DNA of 64,000 nucleotides from VXYL01 sp965208525 (GCA_965208525.1 OZ242340.1:1488001-1552000); one strand, 5' to 3'. Counted from the stretch's first letter, positions 9,192 to 18,354 are shown. Made by a program: numbers and translations. Notes: generated from the letters alone by a model not told the origin.

Positions 9192-9302
9192 GGAGGGAGG
9201 GCGTCCCGCCCTCCATCGCGCCCGCGAGGGCGCGCATCCTTGTAGTGCAGCGAGTGTTCTGCGCGCCTTGCGGCGCGGTGGAGGGCGGGACGCCCTCCCT
9301 CC
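9192..9302. repeat. R1 repeat, full copy (GGGCGTCCCGCCC variant)
   Basis: Arms GGAGGGAGGGCGTCCCGCC and GGCGGGACGCCCTCCCTCC in inverted orientation. The leading bases GGCCTCTAGCGTCGC are also found before the half copy at 31672, so the repeat unit extends beyond the palindrome. Confidence 0.85.
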
Positions 9303-9344
9303 GAGGCTCGCGAGTCTGCCTCCGCCAGTCTTGAGCGGGAAGGG

Positions 9345-10400
9345 TCAGGTTGCCGTGCGGTGGGCGTGTACCACGTCTGCCATGCCGGGCCACTCGCTCC
9401 ATATGTCGCATAGGGCGTCGGGATGGACGCGGCGGTTTGCTTCGGGGCGGGCGGCGGAGGTGATGCGGAAGTAGGCCATCAGGCGGGGTTCCGTGCCTGC
9501 CACTCTTGTGGCGCAGTGGGGCACGGCGTGCAGGACGATGGCGGCGTCGCCCGGGGCCATCTTCACTTGCGTGGGGCGGGGCCAGAACTTGCCGTCTGCG
9601 GTGGTTGTTCCGCCGTCGGGGAAGGCGTTTCGCACCGCGTCTGGGTAGTGGCGCAGGCCATTGCCGTTGGGGGCGTCCGTGTCGATTCTGGGCCAGCCGG
9701 GGCCGTCCGGGCCTAGCGGGCCGCCGGCGTCGCGCTGCTCTTGGAAGAACCGCTCCATTCGGTGATGCGCGCCCTTCAGGAGACCAAGGTTGCCGCTGCC
9801 CTCTTCGGTTTGGTCGGATAGGGCCACGGCCACCAGGGCAGTGAAGCCCATGATGTTGGTGGCATGTTCGGGGAAGGCTCTGCGACAGCCGTTTCTTGAT
9901 GGGTCCTGAAACCATGCCTTGTTTTCTGCAGCGGTCATTTTGCGATCCGTGCGTTGGTGCATCGGCGCCGCGCCGTTCCAAAGGCCGTCGAGGTGGCCGT
10001 GCCAGCCGTGGAAGGGCGTGTCGCGGTCCGGATAGCCCGACTCGTTGATGTGGTCTCCGGGATCCGTGGGGAAGTTCGTCGGCAACTGGCAGCCGCGCAC
10101 CGGCAACACGTCGCCGATCAGCTCCTGGACGATGGCGGCGAGTGGCGTCGCATGGAAGAGATCCACGAAGACGCCATCGCCGCCGGCACCGGTGGACATG
10201 CGGGCGGATTCGGCGGCTTGCTTCGCCTGTTCGGCATCCGGGTTGCGGCCGAGGGCCAAGGCGTCCGCCCGCTGCCGACCTATCGCGGCGAAGACGGTCC
10301 TGCGTGCGTCCGCGACGTGCTCGGCCGGAATCACGCTAGGCAGGACGACGAAACCGTCGCGATACAAAGCCTCCTTCTGATCCCGAGTGACTGCGGCCAT
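9345..10400 (-). CDS. Phytanoyl-CoA dioxygenase (PhyH) family protein A
   Basis: 351 residues, Fe(II)/2-oxoglutarate dioxygenase fold. The iron triad appears as HGHLDG (about 131-136) and the distal histidine in VLHAVPHCATR, with the Arg that binds 2-oxoglutarate in the same strand. The C-terminus CDIWSEWPGM is very close to CDHWSEWDGM of the PhyH gene at 62923, so these two are paralogues. Substrate unknown. The open frame continues another 210 codons upstream, but it runs antisense to the rhodanese gene and is not used; the start is MAAVTRDQKEALYRDGFVV, where the family begins. Divergent from the rhodanese gene. Confidence 0.88.
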   Translation of the reverse strand: MAAVTRDQKEALYRDGFVVLPSVIPAEHVADARRTVFAAIGRQRADALALGRNPDAEQAKQAAESARMSTGAGGDGVFVDLFHATPLAAIVQELIGDVLPVRGCQLPTNFPTDPGDHINESGYPDRDTPFHGWHGHLDGLWNGAAPMHQRTDRKMTAAENKAWFQDPSRNGCRRAFPEHATNIMGFTALVAVALSDQTEEGSGNLGLLKGAHHRMERFFQEQRDAGGPLGPDGPGWPRIDTDAPNGNGLRHYPDAVRNAFPDGGTTTADGKFWPRPTQVKMAPGDAAIVLHAVPHCATRVAGTEPRLMAYFRITSAARPEANRRVHPDALCDIWSEWPGMADVVHAHRTAT

Positions 10401-10568
10401 CCACCATTCCACGCTGTACGAAGGTGTCCATCTTTGTCGCAAAGCGTTTTTATCGCAAGCCGGCGACAGGCTGCGAGGGAACGCGAGCAGGAAGGCGCGC
10501 CCTTCGGGGCGCTGGCACGCGACCAAGGCCATAATGGGCACCCCAAGACCCAAGGAGACAAGCGCACC

Positions 10569-10994
10569 ATGCCCATCAAGCCCATCTTCGCCGCCGTGGA
10601 CGAAGCGAAGAAAACGATCGAGAACCTGTCGGTGGCGGACATGCATGCCGAGCTTGCCGACGAGGACGCGCTGGTGGTGGACATCCGCGAGATTCAGGAG
10701 CGCGTGGACCTCGGCACCATCCCCGGCTCGAAGCATGCGCCGCGGGGAATGCTCGAGTTCTGGGCGGACCCGGCGAGCCCCTACTACCGCGACTGGTTCG
10801 ACAAGGCCGAGCGCCGCATCGTGCTCTTCTGCGCGGGCGGGGGACGGTCGGCGCTGGCGGCGGTAGCGCTGAAGGAGATGGGTTTCACCAATGTGGCGCA
10901 TCTGGAACCGGGCTTCACCGGCTGGCAGCAGGAGGAGCAGGAGATCGAAGACGTGCAGTCCACCAGCCGGTGGATCCGCCGACCGAAGCCTTGA
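10569..10994 (+). CDS. Rhodanese-like sulfurtransferase domain protein
   Basis: 141 residues, single rhodanese domain. The active loop is FCAGGGRSA (catalytic Cys about 90, C-x-G-G-G-R-S), preceded by ALVVDIREIQERVDLGTIPGSKHAP, the usual first half of the domain. Cytosolic sulfur transfer or redox role. The start is fixed by AAGGAGA upstream of ATG. A longer in-frame extension to 9954 lies antisense to PhyH A and is rejected. Confidence 0.9.
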   Translation: MPIKPIFAAVDEAKKTIENLSVADMHAELADEDALVVDIREIQERVDLGTIPGSKHAPRGMLEFWADPASPYYRDWFDKAERRIVLFCAGGGRSALAAVALKEMGFTNVAHLEPGFTGWQQEEQEIEDVQSTSRWIRRPKP

Positions 10995-11187
10995 GGCGCA
11001 GGAGGACTGCTTTTGGGGAGTCTCGAGGGGAGCCACGCTGCCGCTCCATGGGGCCCCATGCTAGGTGGCCTTGTGTGGGGCGGTATAGTCGCGTGGCTTG
11101 TTCGGGAGGGAAGGGATCGTCGCTGTGCCGCGCAATGATCGGAATGCGACTGAATGCGGGTGTGGCAGCGGCCTACGCTGCGCCGGC

Positions 11188-11724
11188 ATGAACCGCCGTC
11201 GCGCTCTGGCAACGATCGGGGCTTTGGGCGCTGGCTCCATCCACGCCGGCCGTGCGCCGAAGCCACACCGGATGAAGCCGCAGGTGGATGACGTGCTGGT
11301 GCATGCCTTTGGCGAGCGCGCCGGCGTTCCCATCGTCGCCGGCGAGGTTGGCGCGGCGCCGCTCAATGCCTTTCCCAAGGCCCCCGACGGCGTGGTTCGA
11401 GACGGTTCCCTGCACAACCAGCTCCTCTTGCTGCGGCTCGAGGAGGAGGCGATGACCGCCAAGACGCAGCGCTATGCCAGCGGCCCCTTCGTCGCCTATT
11501 CCGCCTCCTGCACCCACACTGGCTGCGAGGTGAGCGGCTGGCTGCCGGAGGAGAAGAACCTCGTCTGCCCTTGCCACGGCTCCCGCTTCGACATCGCCGA
11601 TGCGGCACGCGTGGCTTTGGGGCCCGCGCCGAAGCCGCTCGCGATGCTGCCTATCGAGCGAACCGGCGAGCTTTTTCGCGTCACCGGCACCTTTTCGCGC
11701 CGGGTAGGCCCCGAACCGCTCTAG
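11188..11724 (+). CDS. Exported Rieske [2Fe-2S] protein
   Basis: 178 residues. The N-terminus MNRRRALATIGALGAGSIHA looks like a twin-arginine export signal. The cluster ligands are in CTHTGC (Cys108, His110, with Cys113) and CPCHGS (Cys127, His130, with Cys129), the complete pattern of a high-potential Rieske centre with its disulfide. It lies 42 bases upstream of a PQQ dehydrogenase on the same strand, so it is a reasonable candidate electron acceptor or relay for that enzyme. No cytochrome b accompanies it, so it is not a bc1 operon. Confidence 0.88.
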   Translation: MNRRRALATIGALGAGSIHAGRAPKPHRMKPQVDDVLVHAFGERAGVPIVAGEVGAAPLNAFPKAPDGVVRDGSLHNQLLLLRLEEEAMTAKTQRYASGPFVAYSASCTHTGCEVSGWLPEEKNLVCPCHGSRFDIADAARVALGPAPKPLAMLPIERTGELFRVTGTFSRRVGPEPL

Positions 11725-11766
11725 ACGAAACCGAAACTCAAAAGCTCCGACTCCGAGGAGGAAACC

Positions 11767-13476
11767 ATGCAACGATCGCATCTCCCACTGCTCGCCAGCG
11801 CCGCCTTCATGGCGTGCCTCGGGGGTGTGGCCAACGCCGTGGACTACAGCCCGGTGACGGATGCCCGCCTCGTGAGCCCGGAACCGCACAACTGGCTGAT
11901 GTATCGGGGCACCTACGATTCCCACGGCTACAGCCCGCTGTCGCAGATCAACACCGAGACGGTGGCGAACCTGAAGCCGCTGTGGATGTTCTCCACCGGC
12001 CTCCGGGAAGGCCATCAGGCTCCGCCCGTGGTGAACGACGGCGTCATGTTCATCACCACGCCCAACAACCACCTCATTGCCCTGGACGCCCGCACCGGCG
12101 AGCAGATCTGGAAGTACGTTCGCGACCTGCCGGAAGACCAGGTGCAGATGCACCCCACCAACCGCGGCGTGGGCCTCTACGGCAACCTCGTGTACATGGC
12201 CACCGTCGACTGCTTCGTGATCGCCCTCGACGCCGCCACCGGCGAGCTGGTGTGGGAGCAGGAGATCGAGGACTACTCCGCCGGCTACTACATGACCCTC
12301 GCGCCGCTGGTGGCGGATGGCAAGGTGATGGTGGGCGTTTCTGGCGGCGAATGGGGCATCCGCGGCTTTGTCGCCGGGCTCGATGCCGAGAAGGGCGACG
12401 AACTCTGGCGCACCTTCACCATTCCGGGCCCCGGAGAGCCGGGCCACGAAACCTGGCAAGGCGATACGTGGAAGACCGGCGGCGTTCCGGTCTGGCTTAC
12501 CGGCTCCTATGACCCAGAAACCAACCTCTCCTATTGGGGCACCGGCAACGGCGGCCCGTGGATGGGCGACGCCCGCCCTGGCGACAACCTCTACGCCACT
12601 TCCCTGCTCGCCATTGACGTCGAAACCGGCGACCTCACCGGCTATCACCAGTACCACTGGAACGACTCCTGGGACTGGGACGAAGTGTCCGCCCCGCTGC
12701 TGATCGACTTCCTGCGCGATGAACGGACGGTGCCGGGTCTCGTCCACCCGGGCCGCAACGGCTACCTCTGGTTCCTCGAGCGCGACGGCAACGACATCGG
12801 CTTCGTCGATGCCCAGCCCTACGTCAAGCAGGATGTATTCACCTCCCTCGACCCCGACACCGGCCGCCCCACCTACGACGACGCCAAGAAGCCCGGCATC
12901 GGCAAGGGCGTCACCTTCTGCCCGTCGCTGTGGGGCGGCAAGGACTGGCCGCCGGCCGCCTTCAGCCCGCGCACCCGCCTGCTTTACATCCCCGCCAACG
13001 ACAACGTGTGCTCGCACATGGAGGGCATCGAGGTCGAATACCGTCGCGGGCGCGAGTTCATGGGCTCGAACCCCGAAGTCGCGACCCTTGTCGTGGCGGA
13101 GGGCGCGGAAACCATCGGCGAGTTGCAGGCGTGGGACGTAGACACCGCCGAGCAGAAGTGGAGCGTGAAGTTCGAGAACCACAACTGGGGCCCGGTGCTG
13201 GCGACCGCGGGCGATCTCGTCTTCATGGGCGGCACCGGCGATCGCTACTTCCGCGCCTTCGACGCCAACTCAGGCGATCTCCTCTGGCAGCAGCGCACCA
13301 ACTCCGGCATCACCGGCGTGCCCTCCACCTACATGGTGGACGGCAAGCAATACGTCGCCGTGCTTTCCGGCTGGGGCGTGGACGCCGAGCGGGAACAGGC
13401 GGCGCTGCAGGCATTGGGGCGCACGTCGGTCACGGTGCCCCAAGGCGGCGTGCTGTGGGTGTTTGGGCTCGAATGA
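11767..13476 (+). CDS. PQQ-dependent alcohol dehydrogenase, lanthanide-type site
   Basis: 569 residues, signal peptide 1-24, then an eight-bladed quinoprotein propeller with repeated W-docking motifs (LIALDARTGEQIWKY, VIALDAATGELVWEQ, LLAIDVETGDL). Active-site equivalents of methanol dehydrogenase can be placed: Glu195 in GGEWGIRG, Asn261 in GTGNGGPW, base Asp303 and an extra Asp305 in SWDWDEV, and Arg330 in GRNGYLW. The extra Asp two residues after the base is the signature of lanthanide-using XoxF/ExaF enzymes. The vicinal Cys-Cys pair that normally precedes NRG is absent (HPTNRG). A periplasmic alcohol or sugar-alcohol oxidase; substrate unknown. GAGGAGG sits just before the ATG. Clustered with Rieske and PhyH genes. 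Confidence 0.87.
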   Translation: MQRSHLPLLASAAFMACLGGVANAVDYSPVTDARLVSPEPHNWLMYRGTYDSHGYSPLSQINTETVANLKPLWMFSTGLREGHQAPPVVNDGVMFITTPNNHLIALDARTGEQIWKYVRDLPEDQVQMHPTNRGVGLYGNLVYMATVDCFVIALDAATGELVWEQEIEDYSAGYYMTLAPLVADGKVMVGVSGGEWGIRGFVAGLDAEKGDELWRTFTIPGPGEPGHETWQGDTWKTGGVPVWLTGSYDPETNLSYWGTGNGGPWMGDARPGDNLYATSLLAIDVETGDLTGYHQYHWNDSWDWDEVSAPLLIDFLRDERTVPGLVHPGRNGYLWFLERDGNDIGFVDAQPYVKQDVFTSLDPDTGRPTYDDAKKPGIGKGVTFCPSLWGGKDWPPAAFSPRTRLLYIPANDNVCSHMEGIEVEYRRGREFMGSNPEVATLVVAEGAETIGELQAWDVDTAEQKWSVKFENHNWGPVLATAGDLVFMGGTGDRYFRAFDANSGDLLWQQRTNSGITGVPSTYMVDGKQYVAVLSGWGVDAEREQAALQALGRTSVTVPQGGVLWVFGLE

Positions 13477-13482
13477 CGGGAG

Positions 13483-14361
13483 ATGGACGTGGAAGATAGC
13501 GGAGCGGGCACGGCGATGGACGAAGCGCAGGAACTCAGGCGTTATCTCTACGACTTGCAGGGATACCTCGTCGTCGAGAACGTGCTGAGCGAAGAGCAGG
13601 TGGCGGAGCTCAACGCAATTCTCGACGGCGAACTGCCGGGTTTCCCTGACGACTGGCGCGAGCGGGCCAAGAGCGCGCCACAGGGGCTCTACAACTTCTA
13701 TCGCTTCGGCGCGGCTGGTGGTTCGCACGGCACGCACGCCGGCTTCCTGCAATACGGCAAGCCGTTCTGCGACCTGATGGACCATCCCCTGACGATGGAG
13801 ATGATGCGCTTCCAGCTCGGCGACTGCTTTCGCCTGGACCGCATCTTCGGCATGCGGATGCGCGAGGGAATGCCCAGCGGAAGGCTGCATTCGGACTACG
13901 GCCCGTCGCACCCGTTTACCGGCGCCACCCCCGGCCACATCTACCCGCAGCCCGGCCACCAGGCACGACACGGCTTCGCCGTCGCCGCCTTCAACCTCAC
14001 CGACAGCGGCCCGGAAACGGGGGGCCTGTGCTGCATCCCCGGCAGCCACAACACCCACATCCGCCTGCCGCAAAGCATCCGCGACGGTAGATACGACGAT
14101 GTGGTATGCGTGCCCAAGGCGCCGGCCGGCAGCGTGACCTTCTTCACCGAAGCCACCACCCACGGCACCCTCGCCTGGACCGGCAACCACGAGCGCCGTT
14201 CGCTGCTCTACAAGTACTGCGCCTCGCAACTCGTGTGGTCCCGCGCCCGCGTGACCCCACCGGAAGGCATCGACCTAACGCCGCGCCAAGAGCGGCTCTT
14301 GGAGGAACCGGCCGGCGCGCATTGGTTTTTCAAATCCATCTTTGATGAGGAAGTGGCATAG
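13483..14361 (+). CDS. Phytanoyl-CoA dioxygenase (PhyH) family protein B
   Basis: 292 residues, Fe(II)/2-oxoglutarate dioxygenase. Iron ligands are His136 and Asp138 in LHSDYG and His227 in TTHGTLAW; an Arg about 11 residues later (HERRS) should bind the 2-oxoglutarate carboxylate. The middle GGLCCIPGSHNTH is the usual PhyH strand. It begins 6 bases after the PQQ dehydrogenase stop, so the two are almost certainly co-transcribed, pointing to one pathway that hydroxylates and oxidises the same compound. Confidence 0.9.
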   Translation: MDVEDSGAGTAMDEAQELRRYLYDLQGYLVVENVLSEEQVAELNAILDGELPGFPDDWRERAKSAPQGLYNFYRFGAAGGSHGTHAGFLQYGKPFCDLMDHPLTMEMMRFQLGDCFRLDRIFGMRMREGMPSGRLHSDYGPSHPFTGATPGHIYPQPGHQARHGFAVAAFNLTDSGPETGGLCCIPGSHNTHIRLPQSIRDGRYDDVVCVPKAPAGSVTFFTEATTHGTLAWTGNHERRSLLYKYCASQLVWSRARVTPPEGIDLTPRQERLLEEPAGAHWFFKSIFDEEVA

Positions 14362-14404
14362 CGGGGAAAGCCCGATACACGGGCACGAGCGTTTCCGGGA
14401 CTTT

Positions 14405-14429
14405 GGAGGGAAGGCATTCTGCCTTCCCT
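14405..14429. repeat. R1 repeat, half copy
   Basis: A single arm (GGAGGGAAGGCATTCTGCC then TTCCCT) without its inverted partner, in the 84-base gap between convergent genes; may serve as a terminator hairpin. Confidence 0.75.
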
Positions 14430-14445
14430 AAGCGCCGCACGTCCC

Positions 14446-15594
14446 TTAATCCAACGAGCGCGTGCCGAAGCGATACACGGTGGTCGTCTCATAGACCTGG
14501 CCCGGGCGCAGCACGGTGGATGGGAACGATGGCTCGTTCGGGGAGTTGGGAAAGTGCTGCGTCTCCAAGCACAGCCCGCTGTGTTTCGGGTAGGCGACGC
14601 CGCCGGTGCCAACGAGGCTCCCATCGAGATGGTTGCCGGTGTAAAGCTGCACGCCGGGCTGGTCGGTGAGCACATCCATGACGCGGCCGCTCCTCGGCTC
14701 GAACACCGTAGCGGCCAGCGCCAGTGCCCCGCCCTCTCCGTCGAGCACGTAGTTCACGTCGTAGCCGCTGGAGGCACGCATCTGCGGATGTTCCGCATCG
14801 ATACGCTCCCGCAACGTGCGTGGGCGGCGGAAGTCGAACGGCGTCTCTGCTACGGACGCGATTTCTCCTGTGGGAATGGCCTCATCGTCGGCCGGCGTGT
14901 AGCGCTCGGCGTGGATGGTGACTTCGTGGTCGAGCACGGAACTTCTGCCACCGTCCGCCAGGTTGAAATAGCTGTGATTGGTTAGGTTCACGACGGTCGC
15001 CCGATCCGTCTCGGCGCGATAGTCAATGCGGAGCTCGTTGGCGTCGTTCCACGAATAGGTCACGGTCGTCGTCAACGTGCCGGGATAGCCTTCCTCCCCG
15101 TCGGGGCTGACGTAGGTAAACGCAACGCCGTCCCCTGTATCTGTCGGCCCGCCCCGCCACACCACCTTGTCAAAGCCGCGAATGCCGCCGTGCAGGGAGT
15201 GCGCACCGTTGTTCCGGGCCAGCCCATAGGCCACGCCGTCAAGCTCGAATCGCGCCCCGGCGATGCGATTCGCATAGCGCCCGGTGATGGTGCCGAAGAA
15301 CGGATTGCCCGCGACATAGGCGTCGAGACTGTCGAAGCCGAGCGCCACATCCCCCAGCCGACCCTCCCGATCCGGCACCCGAATGCGCACGACGATGCCG
15401 CCGTATTCGATGATCTGAACTTCGGCCCCTCCCGCATTCGCAAGCGCGAACAACCGCACCGCCTGCCCGTCAACCTCGCCCCAATCCGTCACCGTCAGCG
15501 AACGCTCCGCCGCAGCGACCCCGCACCCAACGCACACCCCCAGCGCCAGCAACCACCGACAAGGAAACCGCCTCGCCAACTCGATGCACTTCAT
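14446..15594 (-). CDS. Aldose 1-epimerase (galactose mutarotase), exported
   Basis: 382 residues, GalM fold, with a hydrophobic leader (about 1-29) suggesting export. Conserved sites are RYANRIAGARF, NNGAHSLHGG (substrate His), NLTNHSYFNL (catalytic His) and the C-terminal LETQHFPNSPN with the catalytic Glu. It interconverts alpha and beta anomers of aldoses; a periplasmic form would serve sugar uptake. No sugar operon surrounds it. Divergent from the cyclase-family gene. Confidence 0.92.
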   Translation of the reverse strand: MKCIELARRFPCRWLLALGVCVGCGVAAAERSLTVTDWGEVDGQAVRLFALANAGGAEVQIIEYGGIVVRIRVPDREGRLGDVALGFDSLDAYVAGNPFFGTITGRYANRIAGARFELDGVAYGLARNNGAHSLHGGIRGFDKVVWRGGPTDTGDGVAFTYVSPDGEEGYPGTLTTTVTYSWNDANELRIDYRAETDRATVVNLTNHSYFNLADGGRSSVLDHEVTIHAERYTPADDEAIPTGEIASVAETPFDFRRPRTLRERIDAEHPQMRASSGYDVNYVLDGEGGALALAATVFEPRSGRVMDVLTDQPGVQLYTGNHLDGSLVGTGGVAYPKHSGLCLETQHFPNSPNEPSFPSTVLRPGQVYETTTVYRFGTRSLD

Positions 15595-15763
15595 TCCAAC
15601 TTCCCAAGTCCGTCAGCCCCATCGCACAGTAACCGCCGCCAACCGTCAAGCAGGGTCACGCCGCATTCGTGACAGCGGCATGCCCTCGAAGGTCGCTCTC
15701 CAAAGGCGGCTGCACCGTGAGGGCTGGCGTACCATGCAGGTCCGGCCACACAAGGAAGGACCC

Positions 15764-16696
15764 ATGGAATTCCGAATCGGTCACGCTGCCGTCCTCGCCC
15801 TCGCATTCGCCGCCTTCTCCTCCTCCGGTCACGACTGGTATCCGTCGGAGCATGGTGCCGACGACACCTTGGGAGCCGTCAACCATCTCACCCCCGAAGG
15901 CGTGGTCCGCGCCGCTAAGCTCGTGAAGACCGGCAAGACCTACCCGCTCGGCGTCGTCACCGGCTGGGAAACCCCCGCCTATCCGCCGCGCCACTACGCC
16001 ATCACCGTCATCCAGCCGGGACAAGACAGCGGCCCGACGATGGGTGCAAACCTCGCCACCGGCAACGACGACCTGCTCTACACCTGGATGGGCATCGGCA
16101 GCCAGCTCGACGGCCTCGGCCACATGGGCATCAACCACGAGTACTACAACGGCCTCACCCCACCCGATTTCGTCACGCCGAAGGGACTCACCAAGCTCGG
16201 CACCCACGAAATCCCGCCCATCGTCACCCGCGGCGTGCTGCTCGACATGACGCAGCGCTTCAACGCCAATCCTGTCCCGGCGGGAACGGCATTCAACACC
16301 GAAGACATTCAGGCGCAGGCCGAAGCCCAGGGCGTCGCCATCGGCAAGGGCGACGTGGTGCTCTTCCACACCGGGTGGTTGAATGTCGAAGACCCGGTGG
16401 AGTTCATGTCCGGCGAACCCGGCCTCGGCCTCGAAGGCGCCAAATACCTGGCGAGCTTGGACATCGTTGCCGTCGGCGCAGACACCTGGGGGCTCGAGCC
16501 TGTGCCGGGGGAAGACCCGGAGCTCGTGTTCCCCGTCCACCCGGAACTGCTCGCCAAGAACGGCATCTACATCCTCGAGAACATGGACGTGCGCGCCTTG
16601 GCCGCCGACGAAGGCTGGGAGTTCCTCTTCGTTCTCGGCCAACCCCGCTTCGAGGGCGCCGTGCAGGCGGTGATCAACCCGGTAGCGATCCGCTAG
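15764..16696 (+). CDS. Cyclase-family (PF04199) metal hydrolase, exported
   Basis: 310 residues with a short leader (about 1-21). It belongs to the kynurenine formamidase / cyclase family: SQLDGLGHMGINHEYYNG carries the metal-binding histidines, and VLLDMT and KGDVVLFHTGW are family strands. Likely a Mn- or Zn-dependent hydrolase of a cyclic or amide compound. The start is set by AAGGAAGGA three bases before ATG. Its stop codon abuts a palindromic R4 element. Confidence 0.87.
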   Translation: MEFRIGHAAVLALAFAAFSSSGHDWYPSEHGADDTLGAVNHLTPEGVVRAAKLVKTGKTYPLGVVTGWETPAYPPRHYAITVIQPGQDSGPTMGANLATGNDDLLYTWMGIGSQLDGLGHMGINHEYYNGLTPPDFVTPKGLTKLGTHEIPPIVTRGVLLDMTQRFNANPVPAGTAFNTEDIQAQAEAQGVAIGKGDVVLFHTGWLNVEDPVEFMSGEPGLGLEGAKYLASLDIVAVGADTWGLEPVPGEDPELVFPVHPELLAKNGIYILENMDVRALAADEGWEFLFVLGQPRFEGAVQAVINPVAIR

Positions 16697-16740
16697 CGCC
16701 CTAACGGGCGCGTTGGCAGTTCGCTGCGCGAACTGCTGGC
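16696..16740. repeat. R4 double-hairpin repeat
   Basis: GCGCCC-TAAC-GGGCGC followed by a second hairpin CAGTTCGC-TGC-GCGAACTG. It starts on the last base of the preceding stop codon. Other copies are at 32466 (inside a gene), 54209 (inverted) and 62759. Confidence 0.8.
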
Positions 16741-17084
16741 CTTCGTGCTCGCATGCGCTCGCAGCTACGGCTAGGAGCCAGCGCCGTTTCTACGGCGTAG
16801 TTGCATAGAATGTCCGTAACTCCTTATTTTTGCACAGTATTTCTACGTTTAGTGGCTCTTCGATCCCACCATCGATCACCTTCCGGAGCCGCGACACCGA
16901 GGTGCCCGAAGGTGCTCCGCGACGCCGCCTGAAGCCCCCCACCACACGCCGCTGACGCCGCCCGTCACCAGCACGCTCCGTTCCGGTCGGTCGCCAGACG
17001 TCCGATACCCACCAGCGCACCACTCCACGGTCCGCCTCCCAGATAGAACAACCACGCGGGCGGTGCGGGCGGTTCCGCCATCGT
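16741..17084. other. Left junction of genomic island, no clear gene
   Basis: About 340 bases. A 77-codon frame on the minus strand (16790-17023) has no family resemblance and an unconvincing composition, so it is not called. The style of the sequence changes here from backbone to accessory, so one end of the island probably lies within 16.7-17.1 kb. Confidence 0.4.
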
Positions 17085-17318
17085 CTATGTCTTGTACTCG
17101 TTGCCGCTCGGCATCACCAGCACAGGCCGCTCGAACGTGCTGCCCATCAGAAGGTACTCCTCGTAGCGGAGCCCGAACGTCGTCCGTCCGTCCGCCAACA
17201 GCGTCTGCACGATCTCGGCCTGGCCGTGCGGGTTCGTGAGGCTGAACACGACACTGCCGCCTCCGTCATTCTCGAACCTCAGCCGGAACTCCGAGTACTG
17301 CTCTGGGTTGCCTGCCAA
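17085..17318 (-). CDS. Small unknown protein overlapping the DUF2971-like gene
   Basis: 77 residues beginning at a TTG, overlapping the end of the upstream gene by 53 bases in another frame. The text (FRLRFENDGGGSVVFSLTNP, GLRYEEYLLMGSTFERPVLV) reads like a compact beta-rich domain. Either it is a separate translationally coupled protein or the original C-terminus of the upstream gene displaced by a frameshift. No family recognised. Confidence 0.4.
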   Translation of the reverse strand: MAGNPEQYSEFRLRFENDGGGSVVFSLTNPHGQAEIVQTLLADGRTTFGLRYEEYLLMGSTFERPVLVMPSGNEYKT

Positions 17319-18354
17319 TCTCGAACTGCTCGATGTCGTCGTCGTGGGTCCTGCCGTCCCACCAATCGGCCACGTAATCCGCCGTCAGCACCTTGACGCC
17401 GTAATGGACCTTGATGTACTCGATGGCGAGCGTCCCACGCAACGGTTCCTTGGACCCGACGCCCTCCGGCATGTCTTTCACCGTTCCACCTCTTGGCCGT
17501 CTACCATAATGAGCCAGCTCGCGGACCACGTCATCCCGAGTGCCGAATGGGCCCGTGGGCACACCCCGTGTCTTCCGGTACCTAGCCACCGCGTCCTCGG
17601 GGAACCGGACTTCCCCGACTCTCCCCGTCGCCACCTCGTCCCGCGTCACGACCCGGGCCACATCCCCGAGCGATCCTACGTACAGCCAATCGTGCGTCAA
17701 CGCCTGCCGCCGCGGATGCCAGACCACCCGGAATTCCTTCTGGCTGCGGTAGGCCGTGCTCTTGCGCATGAACGGCTTCATCGGAATTCCCGCCGTTCCA
17801 AGGACCACGTAGTGATCCGCGTATTCGACGAAGTCGTGGCCGAATATGTCCCGCTGGCCGCGCAGCAACCGGCCGCTCGCCGACGCCAGCAAGGCCACGA
17901 ACCGTTCCGGATCGGTAATCTCGACCGCCGCCGTCTCGTCGAACTCGTCGAACAGCTCGAGGGTCAGGTCGGTGGTCAGCGACAGGATCCAATACGAGTC
18001 TTCAATCGTGGTGCGGAACGTCGTCTCCTTACCGCCTACCAAACCGTCGCCGGACTCCGACCGCACGTCCACCTGGAACCCCTTCGGGACGTTCCCCGTT
18101 TCCAGCACCTCCGACGCGGAGGCCCTGATGGATTGGGTCTGTTCGTCGTCGCGACGTGTCTCCGTCAGCGCCTCGTCTTTAAAGCTCGTTGACGACGAGA
18201 CGCGCACGACGCCGGATTCCACCATCCGCCGGCACGCGTCCAGCGGCATGTAGCGAAAAAGACGTTTGACCGGCAACTCTTTGCGCCCGACGTCGGGCAC
18301 GAACTCCCACTTCTTCAGCACGCGGCATCGTCCCCCGCGCGTGTCCCGTCCCAC
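17266..18354 (-). CDS. DUF2971-like protein of unknown function
   Basis: 362 residues from a GTG preceded by GAGGTGA; an alternative GTG lies at 18321. The layout resembles DUF2971: KRLFRYMPLDACRRMVESGVVRVSSSTSFKD near the N-terminus, then SYWILSLTTD...LFDEFDETAAVEITDPERFVALL, then FMRKSTAYRSQKEFRVVWHPRR. DUF2971 genes are frequent in mobile islands and sometimes near defence genes; no biochemical role is established. The identification is by pattern only. First island gene on the left. Confidence 0.55.
   Translation of the reverse strand: MGRDTRGGRCRVLKKWEFVPDVGRKELPVKRLFRYMPLDACRRMVESGVVRVSSSTSFKDEALTETRRDDEQTQSIRASASEVLETGNVPKGFQVDVRSESGDGLVGGKETTFRTTIEDSYWILSLTTDLTLELFDEFDETAAVEITDPERFVALLASASGRLLRGQRDIFGHDFVEYADHYVVLGTAGIPMKPFMRKSTAYRSQKEFRVVWHPRRQALTHDWLYVGSLGDVARVVTRDEVATGRVGEVRFPEDAVARYRKTRGVPTGPFGTRDDVVRELAHYGRRPRGGTVKDMPEGVGSKEPLRGTLAIEYIKVHYGVKVLTADYVADWWDGRTHDDDIEQFEIGRQPRAVLGVPAEVRE

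Larger units (their letters stand above)
9039..9344. other. Intergenic region made of repeats R3 and R1
   Basis: Between convergent genes. 9062-9155 is a copy of repeat R3/R2 and 9192-9302 a full R1 copy. No coding potential seen. Confidence 0.65.

Noticed and set aside
10401..11036. N-terminal extension of PhyH A by about 210 codons
   Set aside because: It runs antisense to a well-supported rhodanese gene.
16790..17023. 77-codon minus-strand frame at the island edge
   Set aside because: No family, Arg/Gly-rich text and no start signal.
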